NCBI RefSeq assembly: GCF_900102635.1
Contig: NZ_FMZQ01000003.1
Span: 186,001-250,000 of the forward strand
Length of the DNA: 64,000 bases
From: Ectopseudomonas chengduensis
GTDB taxonomy: Bacteria > Pseudomonadota > Gammaproteobacteria > Pseudomonadales > Pseudomonadaceae
Reading direction: 5' to 3'
Shown: in pieces, positions 1 to 9,235 of the stretch
How the letters are laid out: each line of letters starts with the position of its first letter
How positions within the stretch are numbered: the first letter of the stretch is position 1
Made by a program: the position numbers and the translations under genes
Notes under the pieces: model-generated
Database searches by the model: none
Seen by the model: the letters and a program-made list of their open reading frames with translations, nothing else
What the model was told of the DNA's origin: nothing

Positions 1-291
1 AAGCAACCGGCACAACAAATTGAAGCGACTGCCGTCGAGGAGCGCCTGAGTCGTCCGGTCGACCGTCGTCAGCGTTTCAGCCTGGCGCATTTGCAGCGCA
101 ACCCGGAACAGTACCGCAACCTCAGCATGCGCCTGAGCCGCGCCAGTGGCGGCACGGTGGAGGGACGTTTTGCCGGGCTCGACGCCGACGGCAGCATTCG
201 CCTCATTCAGCAAATGGGCAGTGGCGGTGGCCAGGCCAGCTTCAGTTTCAAACCGGAAGAAATCGGTCGCCTGGAACTGCTGGAGCCGTAG
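1..291 (+). CDS. C-terminal part of an uncharacterised protein (5' end outside window)
   Basis: The reading frame is open from base 1 to the TAG at 289-291 and has no convincing internal start, so this is the last 96 residues of a gene that begins upstream. The tail is hydrophilic and Gln/Arg-rich at first, then forms a compact segment with repeated short hydrophobic strands (GRFAGLDADGSIRL, ASFSFKPEEIGRLELLEP). No catalytic motif, membrane segment or recognised family signature is visible. It lies just upstream of htpG on the same strand, where PAO1 also has a conserved hypothetical gene as far as I recall. Function unknown. Confidence 0.7.
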   Translation, partial: KQPAQQIEATAVEERLSRPVDRRQRFSLAHLQRNPEQYRNLSMRLSRASGGTVEGRFAGLDADGSIRLIQQMGSGGGQASFSFKPEEIGRLELLEP

Positions 292-308
292 GGCGGGTGC
301 AACCCGCC
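288..308. repeat. REP-like short hairpin at the gene end
   Basis: GGCGGGT and ACCCGCC form a perfect 7-bp inverted repeat with a 3-base loop. It begins at the stop codon of the first gene and follows the GTAGGGYGGG pattern of Pseudomonas REP-type elements. There is no T-tract directly after it, so it looks more like a REP unit than a classical terminator. Confidence 0.4.
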
Positions 309-365
309 ATATTCGGCTTGCGGATGGTTTTTACCTGCCCGAGACGATGATGCGCCTGCTCCAAG

Positions 366-397
366 CCCTTGAAATTCATCCAGCAGGCCCCATCTGT
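366..397 (+). promoter_or_regulatory. sigma-32 heat-shock promoter of htpG
   Basis: CCCTTGAAA (366-374) and CCCCATCT (388-395) are separated by 13 bases. This is essentially the full RpoH consensus (CTTGAAA, 11-16 bases, CCCCATNT). Transcription should start near base 402, giving a leader of about 190 nt before htpG. HtpG is a classical heat-shock gene, so motif and neighbour agree. Confidence 0.88.
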
Positions 398-578
398 AGG
401 TCATCGCCGCATGGGGACTTCTAAAAACGTAGGCGAGGCAGCCAGCGCAAGGCAAAAACAGGCGAAAAAGCGGAGTTTACGAGTTGTAAATGAGCATTTT
501 GAGCCTGTTTTTAACGCAGCGATGGCAACGCAGGTAGTTTTTAGAGGTACCCCATAGCGGTTCCTGTCCTACAGATGG
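390..578. repeat. Palindromic MITE-like intergenic repeat forming the htpG leader
   Basis: An imperfect long inverted repeat. The inner part runs from ATGGGG at 411 to CCCCAT at 555. Its arms share CTAAAAAC and AAAAACAGGC blocks and meet at a central loop near 481-486. Outside it, CCATCTGTAGG (390-400) is matched by CCTACAGATGG (568-578). No ORF of its own is credible. I recognise the AAAACAGGC / TGCTCATTTAC core as resembling a dispersed Pseudomonas intergenic repeat, but this is memory, not a search. The left edge overlaps the sigma-32 -10 element and the right edge provides the GGAG ribosome-binding site of htpG. Confidence 0.7.
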
Positions 579-590
579 AGTTAGCAGACC

Positions 591-2495
591 ATGAGTGTGG
601 AAACTCAAAAAGAAACCCTGGGCTTCCAGACCGAGGTGAAGCAACTGCTTCACCTGATGATCCATTCCCTGTACTCGAACAAGGAAATCTTCCTGCGCGA
701 GTTGATCTCCAACGCGTCAGACGCCGCTGACAAGCTGCGTTTCGAAGCGCTGGCCAAGCCGGAGCTGCTCGAAGGTGGCGCCGAACTGAAGATCCGCCTG
801 TCGTTCGACAAGGATGCCAAGACCGTCACCCTCGAAGACAACGGTATCGGTATGAGCCGCGAGGAAGTCATCGCGCACCTGGGCACCATCGCCAAGTCCG
901 GCACTGCCGACTTCCTGAAAAATCTCTCCGGTGACCAGAAGAAGGATTCGCACCTGATCGGCCAGTTCGGTGTGGGCTTCTATTCTGCCTTCATCGTCGC
1001 CGACGAGGTCGAGGTGTTCAGCCGCCGTGCCGGTAGCCCGGCCAGCGAAGGCGTGCATTGGTCATCCAAAGGTGAAGGCGAGTTCGAAGTCGCCACCGTC
1101 GAGAAAGCCGAGCGTGGTACCCGCATCGTTCTGCATCTGAAGAGCGGTGAAGAGGAGTTCGCCGATGGCTGGCGCCTGCGCAATATCGTCAAGAAGTACT
1201 CCGACCATATCGCCCTGCCCATCGAAATGCCGAAAGAGCACTATGGCGAAGAAAAGGACAAGCCTGCCGAAGTCGAGTGGGAAACCGTCAACCGCGCCAG
1301 CGCCCTGTGGACCCGCCCGCGTACCGAAATCAAGGACGAGGAATATCAGGAGTTCTACAAGCACGTTGGCCATGACTTCGAGAACCCGCTGACCTGGAGC
1401 CACAACAAGGTCGAAGGCAAGCTGGAGTACACCTCGCTGCTCTACGTGCCGGGCCGTGCACCGTTCGACCTGTATCACCGCGAAGCACCCAAGGGCCTCA
1501 AGCTCTACGTGCAGCGCGTGTTCATCATGGATCAGGCCGATCAATTCCTGCCGCTGTACCTGCGTTTCATCAAGGGAGTGGTCGATTCCAATGACCTGTC
1601 GCTAAACGTTTCCCGCGAAATCCTGCAGTCCGGCCCGATCATCGATTCGATGAAGTCGGCGCTGACCAAGCGCGTACTGGACATGCTGGAGAATCTGGCC
1701 AAGGACAAGCCGGACGACTACAAGGTGTTCTGGAAGGCCTTCGGTCAAGTGCTCAAGGAGGGCCCGGCGGAAGACTTCGCCAACAAGGAGAAGATCGCCG
1801 GTTTGCTGCGTTTCGCCTCCACCGCTGGCGAGGGCGACGAGCAGTCGGTTTCGCTGGCTGACTACCTGGGCCGGGTCAAGGACGGTCAGGACAAGATCTA
1901 CTACCTCACCGGCGAATCCTACGCGCAGATCAAGAACAGCCCGCACCTGGAAGTCTTCCGCAAGAAGGGCATCGAAGTGCTGCTGCTCACCGACCGGATC
2001 GACGAGTGGCTAATGAGCTACCTGACCGAGTTCGACGGCAAGCAATTCGTCGACGTGGCCCGTGGTGACCTGGATCTGGGCAAGCTGGACTCGGCAGAGG
2101 ACAAGAAGGCCCAGGAGGAAGTGGCTAAGGCCAAGGAAGGACTGATCGAGCGTCTCAAGGGCGCGCTGGGCGAACAGGTCAAGGAGGTGCGTGTGTCGCA
2201 TCGTCTGACCGACTCGCCGGCGATCCTCGCCATTGGCGAACAGGATCTGGGCCTGCAGATGCGTCAGATTCTCGAGGCCAGCGGGCAGAAGGTGCCTGAG
2301 TCCAAGCCGATTTTCGAGTTCAACCCGGCGCACCCGCTGATCGAGCGCCTGGATGCCGAGCCGGACGAGGATCGCTTCACCGATCTCTCGCACATCCTCT
2401 TCGACCAGGCCGCTTTGGCCGCAGGCGACAGCCTGAAGGATCCGGCCGCTTACGTGCAGCGCTTGAACAAGCTGCTGGTGGAGCTCTCCGCCTGA
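591..2495 (+). CDS. htpG: Molecular chaperone HtpG (bacterial Hsp90)
   Basis: ATP-dependent cytosolic chaperone that acts as a homodimer on client proteins after heat and other stress. The 634 residues match the usual family length. The GHKL ATPase domain at the N terminus shows [14 protein letters not shown] (N-box), DNGIGM (G1) and [11 protein letters not shown] (lid and G2). The middle domain carries the catalytic-loop region [14 protein letters not shown], and the C-terminal dimerisation domain follows. The ATG at 591 is 10 bases after GGAG. Expression should be driven by the sigma-32 promoter about 200 bp upstream. A strong terminator follows the gene, so it is monocistronic. Confidence 0.98.
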   Translation: MSVETQKETLGFQTEVKQLLHLMIHSLYSNKEIFLRELISNASDAADKLRFEALAKPELLEGGAELKIRLSFDKDAKTVTLEDNGIGMSREEVIAHLGTIAKSGTADFLKNLSGDQKKDSHLIGQFGVGFYSAFIVADEVEVFSRRAGSPASEGVHWSSKGEGEFEVATVEKAERGTRIVLHLKSGEEEFADGWRLRNIVKKYSDHIALPIEMPKEHYGEEKDKPAEVEWETVNRASALWTRPRTEIKDEEYQEFYKHVGHDFENPLTWSHNKVEGKLEYTSLLYVPGRAPFDLYHREAPKGLKLYVQRVFIMDQADQFLPLYLRFIKGVVDSNDLSLNVSREILQSGPIIDSMKSALTKRVLDMLENLAKDKPDDYKVFWKAFGQVLKEGPAEDFANKEKIAGLLRFASTAGEGDEQSVSLADYLGRVKDGQDKIYYLTGESYAQIKNSPHLEVFRKKGIEVLLLTDRIDEWLMSYLTEFDGKQFVDVARGDLDLGKLDSAEDKKAQEEVAKAKEGLIERLKGALGEQVKEVRVSHRLTDSPAILAIGEQDLGLQMRQILEASGQKVPESKPIFEFNPAHPLIERLDAEPDEDRFTDLSHILFDQAALAAGDSLKDPAAYVQRLNKLLVELSA

Positions 2496-2513
2496 TCTAT
2501 CTGGCAATAGGAC

Positions 2514-2537
2514 AAGCCCGCTTCGGCGGGCTTTTCT
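2514..2537 (+). terminator. Rho-independent terminator of htpG
   Basis: AAGCCCG and CGGGCTT form a stem around a CTTCGG-type tetraloop, followed by TTTTCT, 19 bases after the htpG stop codon. Confidence 0.9.
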
Positions 2538-2631
2538 ATGGGTGTGATTGATCGGGTTTAATTGACAAGTGTGACCCCGTCGTTTCAGATGCTGGCAATT
2601 GGCTGGCTTTCTGCCGGTGCCTTGGGGTTGT

Positions 2632-5600
2632 ATGTCGATTCTCGAGTTGTTCTTCTTGATGGGCGCGGACCCGAGTGTCCTTGTGCTCAGTAGTTACGAC
2701 ACGTCCCTGGTGCTGCTGTCGCTGGCTATTGCTGTATTCGCCGCCGGCATGGCGCTGCAGCTGGCTGGCGAAGCACGCGACAGTTCGCATCCGGTCGCCA
2801 GGCAAATCACCATTCTCACCGGTTCGCTCGCTCTTGGCGGCGGCATCTGGTCCATGCATTTTCTCGGCATGCTCGCCTTCGAGCTGTGTGCGGCGGTGCG
2901 ATTCGATCTGGGCATCACGCTACTGTCGATGCTGCCGAGCCTGGCTGCTTCGTGGGTCGCGCTGAGCCTGCTGGCGCGGCGTGACTTGAGCCTGTTGCAG
3001 CTGTGTGTGGGGGGCGTACTGGTCGGAGCCGGTATCGGAGCCATGCACTACAGCGGTATGGCGGCGATGCAGATGGCGCCGCTGCTGCGCTATGACCCCT
3101 GGATGTTCGCCCTGTCCATCGTCGTTGCCGTCGCCCTGGCCATTCTGGCGTTGTGGGTACGCTTCGGTCTGGAGGGGCGTTTGCCGACCCTCTGGGCGCT
3201 TCTGCTCAGCGCCCTGGTGATGGGCCTGGCGATCAGTGGCATGCACTACACCGGCATGGCTGCGGCGCGTTTCGTCGGTACGCCGGAGTCCGAAGCTCCG
3301 ATGGCGGTGGTCGACAGTGGTTATATCGCCATTGCCATCACGCTGCTGACCGTCGCTCTGACAGTCTTCGTGGTGGCGGTCAATACGCTGCTGCGCTACC
3401 GCCGCATGAGTCTTCAACTCAAGGCCAGCGAGCAGCATTTGCGCTCGATCTTCGACACGGCTCTGGATGCCATCATCACCGTCGATCACACCGGCACGTT
3501 GCGCTCGGCCAATCGCGCGGTCTCGCGTCTGTTCGGCTGGACGCCGGAGGAGTTGGTGGGCATGCACATGCGCTCACTGATGCCTGCTCGCCATGTCGAG
3601 CAGGTGGAGGTGCTGCTGGCGAACTACCTTAGAACGGGTCGCCTGACGATGCCGGCCGGTGAGCAGGAACTGGTGTGTCTGACCCGTGACGGCGAAGAGA
3701 AATTGGTGCGCATCAGCGTTGGCATCACCCATTCAGGCAGCCGTCCGCTGTTCGTGGTATTCGTCGCCGATATCAGCGAAAGACAAGCCATGGAGAAGGC
3801 CCTGCGTGACAGCGAGCAGCAGTACCGTTCGTTGATCAGCAACATTCCTGGTGTGTCGTTCCGCTGCACGCTGGATCAGGACTGGACCATGATATTTATC
3901 AGCGATGCGGTGCAGCCCCTCACCGGTTGGAGTGCGGAGGATTTCATCAGTCGCCGCTGTTCGATTGCCGATATGTATCACCCGGACGACTATCAGCGAG
4001 TCGCCGCCGAGGTGATGCAGGCTATCGAGCAAGGCCGCAACTACGTTGTCGAATACCGCTTGTTCGACCGCGATGGCGCGGAACACTGGATCTGGGAAAG
4101 TGGTAGCGCAGTTTGCGACGAAAACGGTGTGCCGCGCTGGATCGATGGCGTATTGCTCGACCAGACCGAAACCAAGCGGCGCAATGCCGAATACGAAGGC
4201 AAGGTCACCGCGATCAGCAAGGCGATGGCACTGATCGAGTTCGACCTCGACGGCAATATCCTCGACATCAACGACAATGCACTGGCGTTGTTTGGTTATG
4301 ACAAGGCGGAGGTGATAGGGCGCCACCACGGCATGTTCTGCGATCCTGAGCTGGTGGCAAGCGATGCTTATCGCCAGGGTTGGGTGGATCTGCGTGCAGG
4401 TCATTTTCGAGCAGGTGAATACCACCGCTTTGGTAAGGGCGGGCGGGAAGTCTGGATTCAGGCCAGCTACAACCCGATCCTCGATACCGACGGCAAGCCG
4501 TTCAAGGTCGTCAAGTTGGCGACCGACCTGACCCCGCGCCGCGTCATGGAACAGGATCTGCGGGCTGCCCGTGATCGCGCCGAAGCCGCCGCTGCCGCGC
4601 GCAGCAGCTTCCTGGCCAACATGAGCCATGAAATTCGTACGCCGATGAATGCCATCATCGGCTTTACCGACCTGCTGCTGGAAACGCCGCTTTCCAGCGA
4701 GCAACGTCGCCATCTGAGCACCGTGCAGCATTCGTCGCGTTCGTTGCTGGGCTTGCTCAATGACATCCTCGACACGGCGAAGCTCGACCGTGGTGCCATC
4801 GAGCTGGAACAACTGGATTTCTCCCTGCGTGAGCTGTGCGAGCAGGTACTCGCGACGCAGCGCCTGACGGCCGAAAGCAAAGGCCTGCAGCTGCATCTGG
4901 ATTACCCGGCAACGACCAACGAGTTCTTCTGTGGTGACCCACTGCGTTTGCAACAGGTCCTGACCAACCTGCTCGGTAATGCGGTCAAGTTCACCCTGCA
5001 CGGCGAGGTTCGCCTGAAAGTGACGGGTGAGCCGGGCGCGATGCGCCTGGCGGTGAAGGACACCGGCATCGGTATCGCAGCCGATCGCCTGGAGAAGATC
5101 TTCGAGCCTTTCGCTCAGGCTGATGCCTCGATGAGCCGGCGCTTTGGCGGTACCGGCCTCGGCACCACCATCTCCCGGCAGTTGGTCGAGTTGATGGGGG
5201 GGCGTTTGCGGGTCGAAAGTACCGAAGGGCAGGGCAGCTGCTTCAGCGTCGAGTTGCCGCTGCGTGCCGGCAAGCGTCTGGCCTCGCAGCAACGTGCCGT
5301 GCTGCCTGAGCTGGGGCAGTTGAACATTCTTGCGGCCGATGACGTGCCGCAGAACCTCGAGCTGCTGCAACTGACCCTGGAGCATTTTGGCCATCGCGTA
5401 CACTGCGTCGCTGATGGTGAAGGTGCACTGCAGGCATTCACCGAGCAACGTTTCGATCTGATCCTGATGGATGTGCAGATGCCGGGTGTCGACGGTCTGG
5501 AAGCGTCGCGGCGGATCCGCCAACTGGAAACCGCCGAGGCACGAGAGCCGATTCCGATCATTGCCCTGACCGCCAGCGTGCTTGATCAGGATCGTCAGGC

Positions 5601-6324
5601 CGCCCTGGACTCGGGTATGAATGGCTTTGCTTCGAAGCCACTGGATGTCAACGCGCTGCTCTGGGAAATCGCCCGCCTGCTCGGGCTGACCGATGTACCC
5701 AGCGCAGTGGTCAGTGCCACCCGGGTTGCCGAAGATGGCCTGTTCGACTGGGTCCGTGGCAGCAGCCTGTGGGGCGGGCCGCTGCGTATGGCGCAGGCGA
5801 TCAATACCTTCATTGCCGAACAGCATGCTCTGGCGGCGCGTCTCAGCCATCTGCTGGCGGCGCGCGACTGGCGCGAGGGCGAGGCGCTCGCGCATCGTCT
5901 GCACGGCGCCGCCGGCAACCTGGCCATGAGCAGCCTTGCCAGCCTTGGACAGTCGATCGAGCAGGCCTTTCAGCGGCGAGACGAGCAGGCGTTGCCTGCA
6001 CTGATCGTGGAACTCGAGCAGGCTCTGCTGACGGTCAAGGACGTGGTGCCGCAGGTGCCGGAAGTCGTATCTTCGGCTGAAAGCGCGGCCGTCGACTTGC
6101 CCATGCTGCGTGAACAGGCAATTCAGCTGCGGCAGGCGCTACAGCGGGGCGGCCTGGACGATGAAACCCTTGCTGTCATGGAGCAGGCCGCCAGGGGCAC
6201 AGCCTATGGCGCCGCGCTCAGCGATATGCGTCAGGCGCTGGAAGATTTCGATTTCGATCAGGCTCTGCTGGTGCTCGATCGACTGTTGCTGCAACTGCAA
6301 GACGAGGAAACGACCCCATCATGA
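2632..6324 (+). CDS. MHYT-domain hybrid sensor histidine kinase with receiver and Hpt domains
   Basis: Inner-membrane sensor of 1230 residues. Residues 1-240 form a seven-helix MHYT domain with three copies of its signature (MHFLGM, MHYSGM, MHYTGM), a family proposed to bind copper and sense O2, CO or NO. Three PAS-like domains follow (about 270-385, 390-515 and 520-640). Next come HisKA with MSHEIRTPM (His666), a HATPase (DTGIGI, GGTGLG), a receiver with LMDVQMPG (Asp947) and an Hpt domain with AHRLHGAAGN (His1088). It is therefore a complete internal phosphorelay. ATG 2632 follows GGGG. The last bases overlap the next gene as ATGA, implying a cognate pair. TTGACA lies upstream at 2562-2567 without an obvious -10. 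Confidence 0.93.
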   Translation: MSILELFFLMGADPSVLVLSSYDTSLVLLSLAIAVFAAGMALQLAGEARDSSHPVARQITILTGSLALGGGIWSMHFLGMLAFELCAAVRFDLGITLLSMLPSLAASWVALSLLARRDLSLLQLCVGGVLVGAGIGAMHYSGMAAMQMAPLLRYDPWMFALSIVVAVALAILALWVRFGLEGRLPTLWALLLSALVMGLAISGMHYTGMAAARFVGTPESEAPMAVVDSGYIAIAITLLTVALTVFVVAVNTLLRYRRMSLQLKASEQHLRSIFDTALDAIITVDHTGTLRSANRAVSRLFGWTPEELVGMHMRSLMPARHVEQVEVLLANYLRTGRLTMPAGEQELVCLTRDGEEKLVRISVGITHSGSRPLFVVFVADISERQAMEKALRDSEQQYRSLISNIPGVSFRCTLDQDWTMIFISDAVQPLTGWSAEDFISRRCSIADMYHPDDYQRVAAEVMQAIEQGRNYVVEYRLFDRDGAEHWIWESGSAVCDENGVPRWIDGVLLDQTETKRRNAEYEGKVTAISKAMALIEFDLDGNILDINDNALALFGYDKAEVIGRHHGMFCDPELVASDAYRQGWVDLRAGHFRAGEYHRFGKGGREVWIQASYNPILDTDGKPFKVVKLATDLTPRRVMEQDLRAARDRAEAAAAARSSFLANMSHEIRTPMNAIIGFTDLLLETPLSSEQRRHLSTVQHSSRSLLGLLNDILDTAKLDRGAIELEQLDFSLRELCEQVLATQRLTAESKGLQLHLDYPATTNEFFCGDPLRLQQVLTNLLGNAVKFTLHGEVRLKVTGEPGAMRLAVKDTGIGIAADRLEKIFEPFAQADASMSRRFGGTGLGTTISRQLVELMGGRLRVESTEGQGSCFSVELPLRAGKRLASQQRAVLPELGQLNILAADDVPQNLELLQLTLEHFGHRVHCVADGEGALQAFTEQRFDLILMDVQMPGVDGLEASRRIRQLETAEAREPIPIIALTASVLDQDRQAALDSGMNGFASKPLDVNALLWEIARLLGLTDVPSAVVSATRVAEDGLFDWVRGSSLWGGPLRMAQAINTFIAEQHALAARLSHLLAARDWREGEALAHRLHGAAGNLAMSSLASLGQSIEQAFQRRDEQALPALIVELEQALLTVKDVVPQVPEVVSSAESAAVDLPMLREQAIQLRQALQRGGLDDETLAVMEQAARGTAYGAALSDMRQALEDFDFDQALLVLDRLLLQLQDEETTPS

Positions 6325-7313
6325 CCCTGGCTGCCGATACTCGTCCGCTGTTGCTGCTGGTCGATGACGAACCCACCAACCTGCAGGTGCTGCGCCATAT
6401 CCTGCAAGAGGACTATCGCCTGCTATTCGCCAAGGAGGGTTCGCGCGCGCTGGAAATGGCCGAACGTGAACGGCCTGACCTGATTCTGCTCGATGTGATG
6501 ATGCCGGGCATGACCGGTTACGAGGTCTGCGAGCGGCTCAAGGCCAATCCTCTGCTAAAAACGATTCCGGTGATCTTCGTGACCGCTCTGGGCGATGTCG
6601 AGGATGAGGCACACGGCTTCGAAGTTGGTGCGGTGGACTACATCACCAAGCCGATCAGCCCGCCCATCGTGCGTGCCCGGGTGCGTACTCACCTGTCGCT
6701 GGTGCGTGTCGATGAGCTCAAACAGACTCGCCTGCAGATTGTCCAGCGCCTGGGCATGGCCGCCGAGTACAAGGACAACGAGACCGGCCTGCACGTCATT
6801 CGCATGAGCCATTTCTCCAAGGTGCTGGCGCTGGCCGCCGGTTTCAGCGAAAGCGCGGCCGAGGAACTGCTCAATGCGGCACCGATGCACGATGTCGGCA
6901 AGATCGGTATTCCCGACGCCGTGCTGCGCAAGCCGGGCAAGCTCGACGAGCAGGAGTGGCAGGTGATGCGCCAGCACGTGGAGATCGGTGCGCGGATAAT
7001 CGGCGAGCACAGCTCGGGGCTGCTGCGCACAGCGCAACGCATTGCCCTGTCGCACCATGAGAAGTGGGATGGCAGCGGCTACCCCAACGGTCTGAGTGGC
7101 GAGGACATTCCCCTGGAGGGCCGCATCGTCGCCATTGCCGATGTGTTCGACGCGCTGACCAGCGTGCGCCCTTACAAACAGGCCTGGTCCGTGGACGATG
7201 CAGTCGGTTTCCTGCGTGAACAGAGTGGGCGCCACTTCGATCCCCGTCTGGTCGAGCTGTTCATCGCTTGTTTGCCCGAGATTCTGCAGATCAAGGAACG
7301 CTGGGCCGAATAA
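6321..7313 (+). CDS. Response regulator with HD-GYP c-di-GMP phosphodiesterase output
   Basis: Two-domain cytosolic protein of 330 residues, laid out like RpfG. The receiver domain (1-125) has the acidic pair DDE, the phospho-acceptor Asp58 in LLDVMMPG, and a C-terminal Lys in YITKP. The HD-GYP domain (about 145-325) shows H190-D191 in MHDVGKIGIPD, a further metal-binding HH pair in SHHEKWDGSGYP, and an intact G253-Y254-P255. Intact motifs predict an active phosphodiesterase that breaks down c-di-GMP. The start overlaps the hybrid kinase stop by 4 bases, so the kinase Hpt domain is the expected phosphodonor. Confidence 0.94.
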   Translation: MTLAADTRPLLLLVDDEPTNLQVLRHILQEDYRLLFAKEGSRALEMAERERPDLILLDVMMPGMTGYEVCERLKANPLLKTIPVIFVTALGDVEDEAHGFEVGAVDYITKPISPPIVRARVRTHLSLVRVDELKQTRLQIVQRLGMAAEYKDNETGLHVIRMSHFSKVLALAAGFSESAAEELLNAAPMHDVGKIGIPDAVLRKPGKLDEQEWQVMRQHVEIGARIIGEHSSGLLRTAQRIALSHHEKWDGSGYPNGLSGEDIPLEGRIVAIADVFDALTSVRPYKQAWSVDDAVGFLREQSGRHFDPRLVELFIACLPEILQIKERWAE

Positions 7314-7420
7314 CCTGCCGCTTGAAATCTCCTGTCTAAAACCCGCCTCCTCTCGACTTGGTCATTGTCGAAGGTGAGGCTATTGTTAGGGGCCTACCAT
7401 TGCCAAGGGCAGGTCTCATC

Positions 7421-8209
7421 ATGCAGAAGAAGACACTGGTTCCCCTGTTGTGCGCCGCATTCGCCGGTCTTGCCGATGCGGCGGTCGTGACCAAGACAGT
7501 TGCGTACGAAATCGATGGCGAAGCCTTCGAAGGCGTGCTGGTTTACGACGATTCGGTCACCACGCCGCGCCCTGGGCTGCTCGCCGTTCCCAACTGGATG
7601 GGGGTGAATGAAGACACCGTGGCCAAGGCCGCCCGCGCGGCAGGCGACAAATACGTGGTGTTCGTCGCCGACATGTACGGTAAATCCATTCGTCCCAGCA
7701 ATGCCGAAGAAGCAGGGGCCGCGGCCACTGCCGTACGTGCAGATCGCCCGCTGATGCGTAAGCGTGCGCAGGCTGCAGTCGAGGTACTCAAGGCGCAGAA
7801 CGGCGAGGTGGCACTGGATCTGAGCAAGCTGGGTGCTATCGGCTTCTGCTTCGGTGGCGGCACGGTGCTGGAACTCGCGCGCTCTGGGGCGCCGCTGAAA
7901 GGCTTCGTATCCTTCCACGGCAATCTGGATACGCCCAATCCGGCCGATGCCCAGAACATCAAGGCGCCGGTACTGGTACTGCATGGGGCTGATGATCCTG
8001 CCGTACCGCAGGCGCAGGTCGACGGCTTCATCGCCGAGATGAAGGCGGCCAAGACTGATTGGCAATTGGTGAGCTACGGCGGCGCCGTGCACTCGTTCAC
8101 CAACCCCAAGGCCAACGTGCCGGGTCGCAACGAATACCATCCGGTGGTCGCCGCGCGAGCATTCAAGGCGATGAACGATCTGTTCGATGAGGTATTCGCC
8201 GAGCAGTGA
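7421..8209 (+). CDS. Dienelactone hydrolase family protein with signal peptide
   Basis: Alpha/beta hydrolase of 262 residues. The start at 7421 follows AAGGGCAGG and gives a clear signal peptide (MQKKTLVPLLCAAFAGLADA), so the mature enzyme is probably periplasmic. The catalytic triad of the DLH family is visible: nucleophile Cys143 in GFCFGG, Asp in HGADDPAVP, and His in GAVHSFTNP. Upstream in-frame starts lack a ribosome-binding site and would hide the signal peptide. The physiological substrate cannot be read from the sequence. The gene stands near htpG, as its likely PAO1 counterpart PA1597 does, and ends at a strong terminator. Confidence 0.9.
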   Translation: MQKKTLVPLLCAAFAGLADAAVVTKTVAYEIDGEAFEGVLVYDDSVTTPRPGLLAVPNWMGVNEDTVAKAARAAGDKYVVFVADMYGKSIRPSNAEEAGAAATAVRADRPLMRKRAQAAVEVLKAQNGEVALDLSKLGAIGFCFGGGTVLELARSGAPLKGFVSFHGNLDTPNPADAQNIKAPVLVLHGADDPAVPQAQVDGFIAEMKAAKTDWQLVSYGGAVHSFTNPKANVPGRNEYHPVVAARAFKAMNDLFDEVFAEQ

Positions 8210-8235
8210 CGCCAGGTTTGCGATGCGTTGAACGA

Positions 8236-8267
8236 AAGGCTGCGCCCGATGGGCGCAGCCTTTTTTC
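8236..8267 (+). terminator. Rho-independent terminator after the dienelactone hydrolase
   Basis: AAGGCTGCGCCC and GGGCGCAGCC form a GC-rich stem with a short loop, followed by six T residues. It ends a few bases before the convergent DUF4394 gene and could serve both directions. Confidence 0.88.
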
Positions 8268-8270
8268 ATC

Positions 8271-9050
8271 TTACTTCGCGGGCAGCACGGCGATGTCGAT
8301 GATGCCGTCCGGCAGATCGGCGACGTCGCCCAGGGTGGTGGGCTTGCCGCTGGTCAGATCCAGCTGGTGTAGGGTCTTGCCGGTCAATACGTAGGCGGTG
8401 TTGCCACCCTTGCCGTCGCTGGCGATATCCAGCGCAGCTGCCTTGAGGCCATCGGCGACCTTGCCGACCAGTTGCTGCACGCCATCGTTTGGCGGGTTCT
8501 GCAGCATCAGGCTGCTGCTGGCCAGGTCGATGTTGTACAGCGCCGTGCTCTGCGTACCGGCATAGGAATTGGTGTAGGCGCCGGCGACCACCTTGGGTTG
8601 CTTGCCCGCGTAGGGGCCGTCGGTGGCGTAGGCGACCTTGCCGTCTACGGCCACTTCACCAGTATCGACGTTTACCCGCAGGCTGGTGCCGTCCGGGCCG
8701 AGCAGGCGCAGGCGGTCGGCCACCGGGTTGAAATCGACCACCGCCTGGCCGCTGCCGGACAGCGCAGTTTGCAGCTTGCTACCTGCAGTTGCTTTACCGC
8801 TTGTGGCGTCCAGGGTGTAGAGCTGATCGGTACCGCTGAGGGCGTAGAGCTGACCGCTGGCCGGACGCAAATCCAGGCCGCGCAGGTCGCTGGCGCCACT
8901 GACCACCATGCTGGCGGTGACCTTGAGGCTGGCGACATCGACCTTGAACAGCTTGCCATCGGCGCCCAGTGCGAGCAGTTCGGTGGCGCTGGCGGCACCT
9001 GCGCTCAGGGTCAGCAGGCTGGCGGTGCAAAGGGTAGTGATGCGTTTCAT
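8271..9050 (-). CDS. DUF4394 domain-containing secreted protein
   Basis: 259 residues with a cleavable signal peptide (MKRITTLCTASLLTLSAGAASA) and then a DUF4394 repeat-like fold. The repeating themes are LLALGADGKLFKVDV, GLDLRPASGQLYAL, VDFNPVADRLRLLG and LRVNVDTGEV, which resemble a beta-propeller. Biochemical function is unknown. The ATG at 9050 is preceded by GAGGAAC. It lies downstream of, and in the same direction as, the ECF sigma and anti-sigma pair. It shares an octamer with the sigma gene upstream region, so it may be a target of that sigma factor. Confidence 0.85.
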   Translation of the reverse strand: MKRITTLCTASLLTLSAGAASATELLALGADGKLFKVDVASLKVTASMVVSGASDLRGLDLRPASGQLYALSGTDQLYTLDATSGKATAGSKLQTALSGSGQAVVDFNPVADRLRLLGPDGTSLRVNVDTGEVAVDGKVAYATDGPYAGKQPKVVAGAYTNSYAGTQSTALYNIDLASSSLMLQNPPNDGVQQLVGKVADGLKAAALDIASDGKGGNTAYVLTGKTLHQLDLTSGKPTTLGDVADLPDGIIDIAVLPAK

Positions 9051-9132
9051 GGTTGTTCCTCATAAAGGTTTCAGCATCGAGACGAAGCCGGCTGGCCGGC
9101 TTCGCAGGTGCCTCGACGAAACACCTGTGAGC

Positions 9133-9140
9133 TATACCCG
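9133..9140 (-). promoter_or_regulatory. Candidate ECF-sigma promoter element upstream of the DUF4394 gene
   Basis: On the minus strand CGGGTATA occurs 83-90 bases before the DUF4394 ATG. The same octamer is found upstream of the sigma-factor gene, and in both places a TTTC-containing segment follows 11-13 bases later. That arrangement suits a -35/-10 pair of an autoregulated ECF sigma factor. Based on two copies only. Confidence 0.35.
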
Positions 9141-9235
9141 CGAGGAACGGAGTTGGATGTCGGCGGAGGAAAATATTTTTTACCGCAGGGTAATCGGGGG
9201 GGGAAAGGTTGCCGGCCATGTGGCCGGCAACCCAC

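Noticed and set aside
43..578. Insertion sequence upstream of htpG
   Set aside because: The palindromic region encodes no transposase fragment. It is at most a non-autonomous repeat.
2548..2561. Anr/FNR box before the MHYT kinase
   Set aside because: TTGAT-CGGG-TTTAA matches only one half-site well, and no promoter is correctly spaced with it.
3733..5904. A 723-codon open frame antisense to the MHYT hybrid kinase
   Set aside because: High G+C removes stops from the opposite strand. The protein is Gln/His/Arg-rich, lacks any domain, and lies fully inside a gene with clear motifs.
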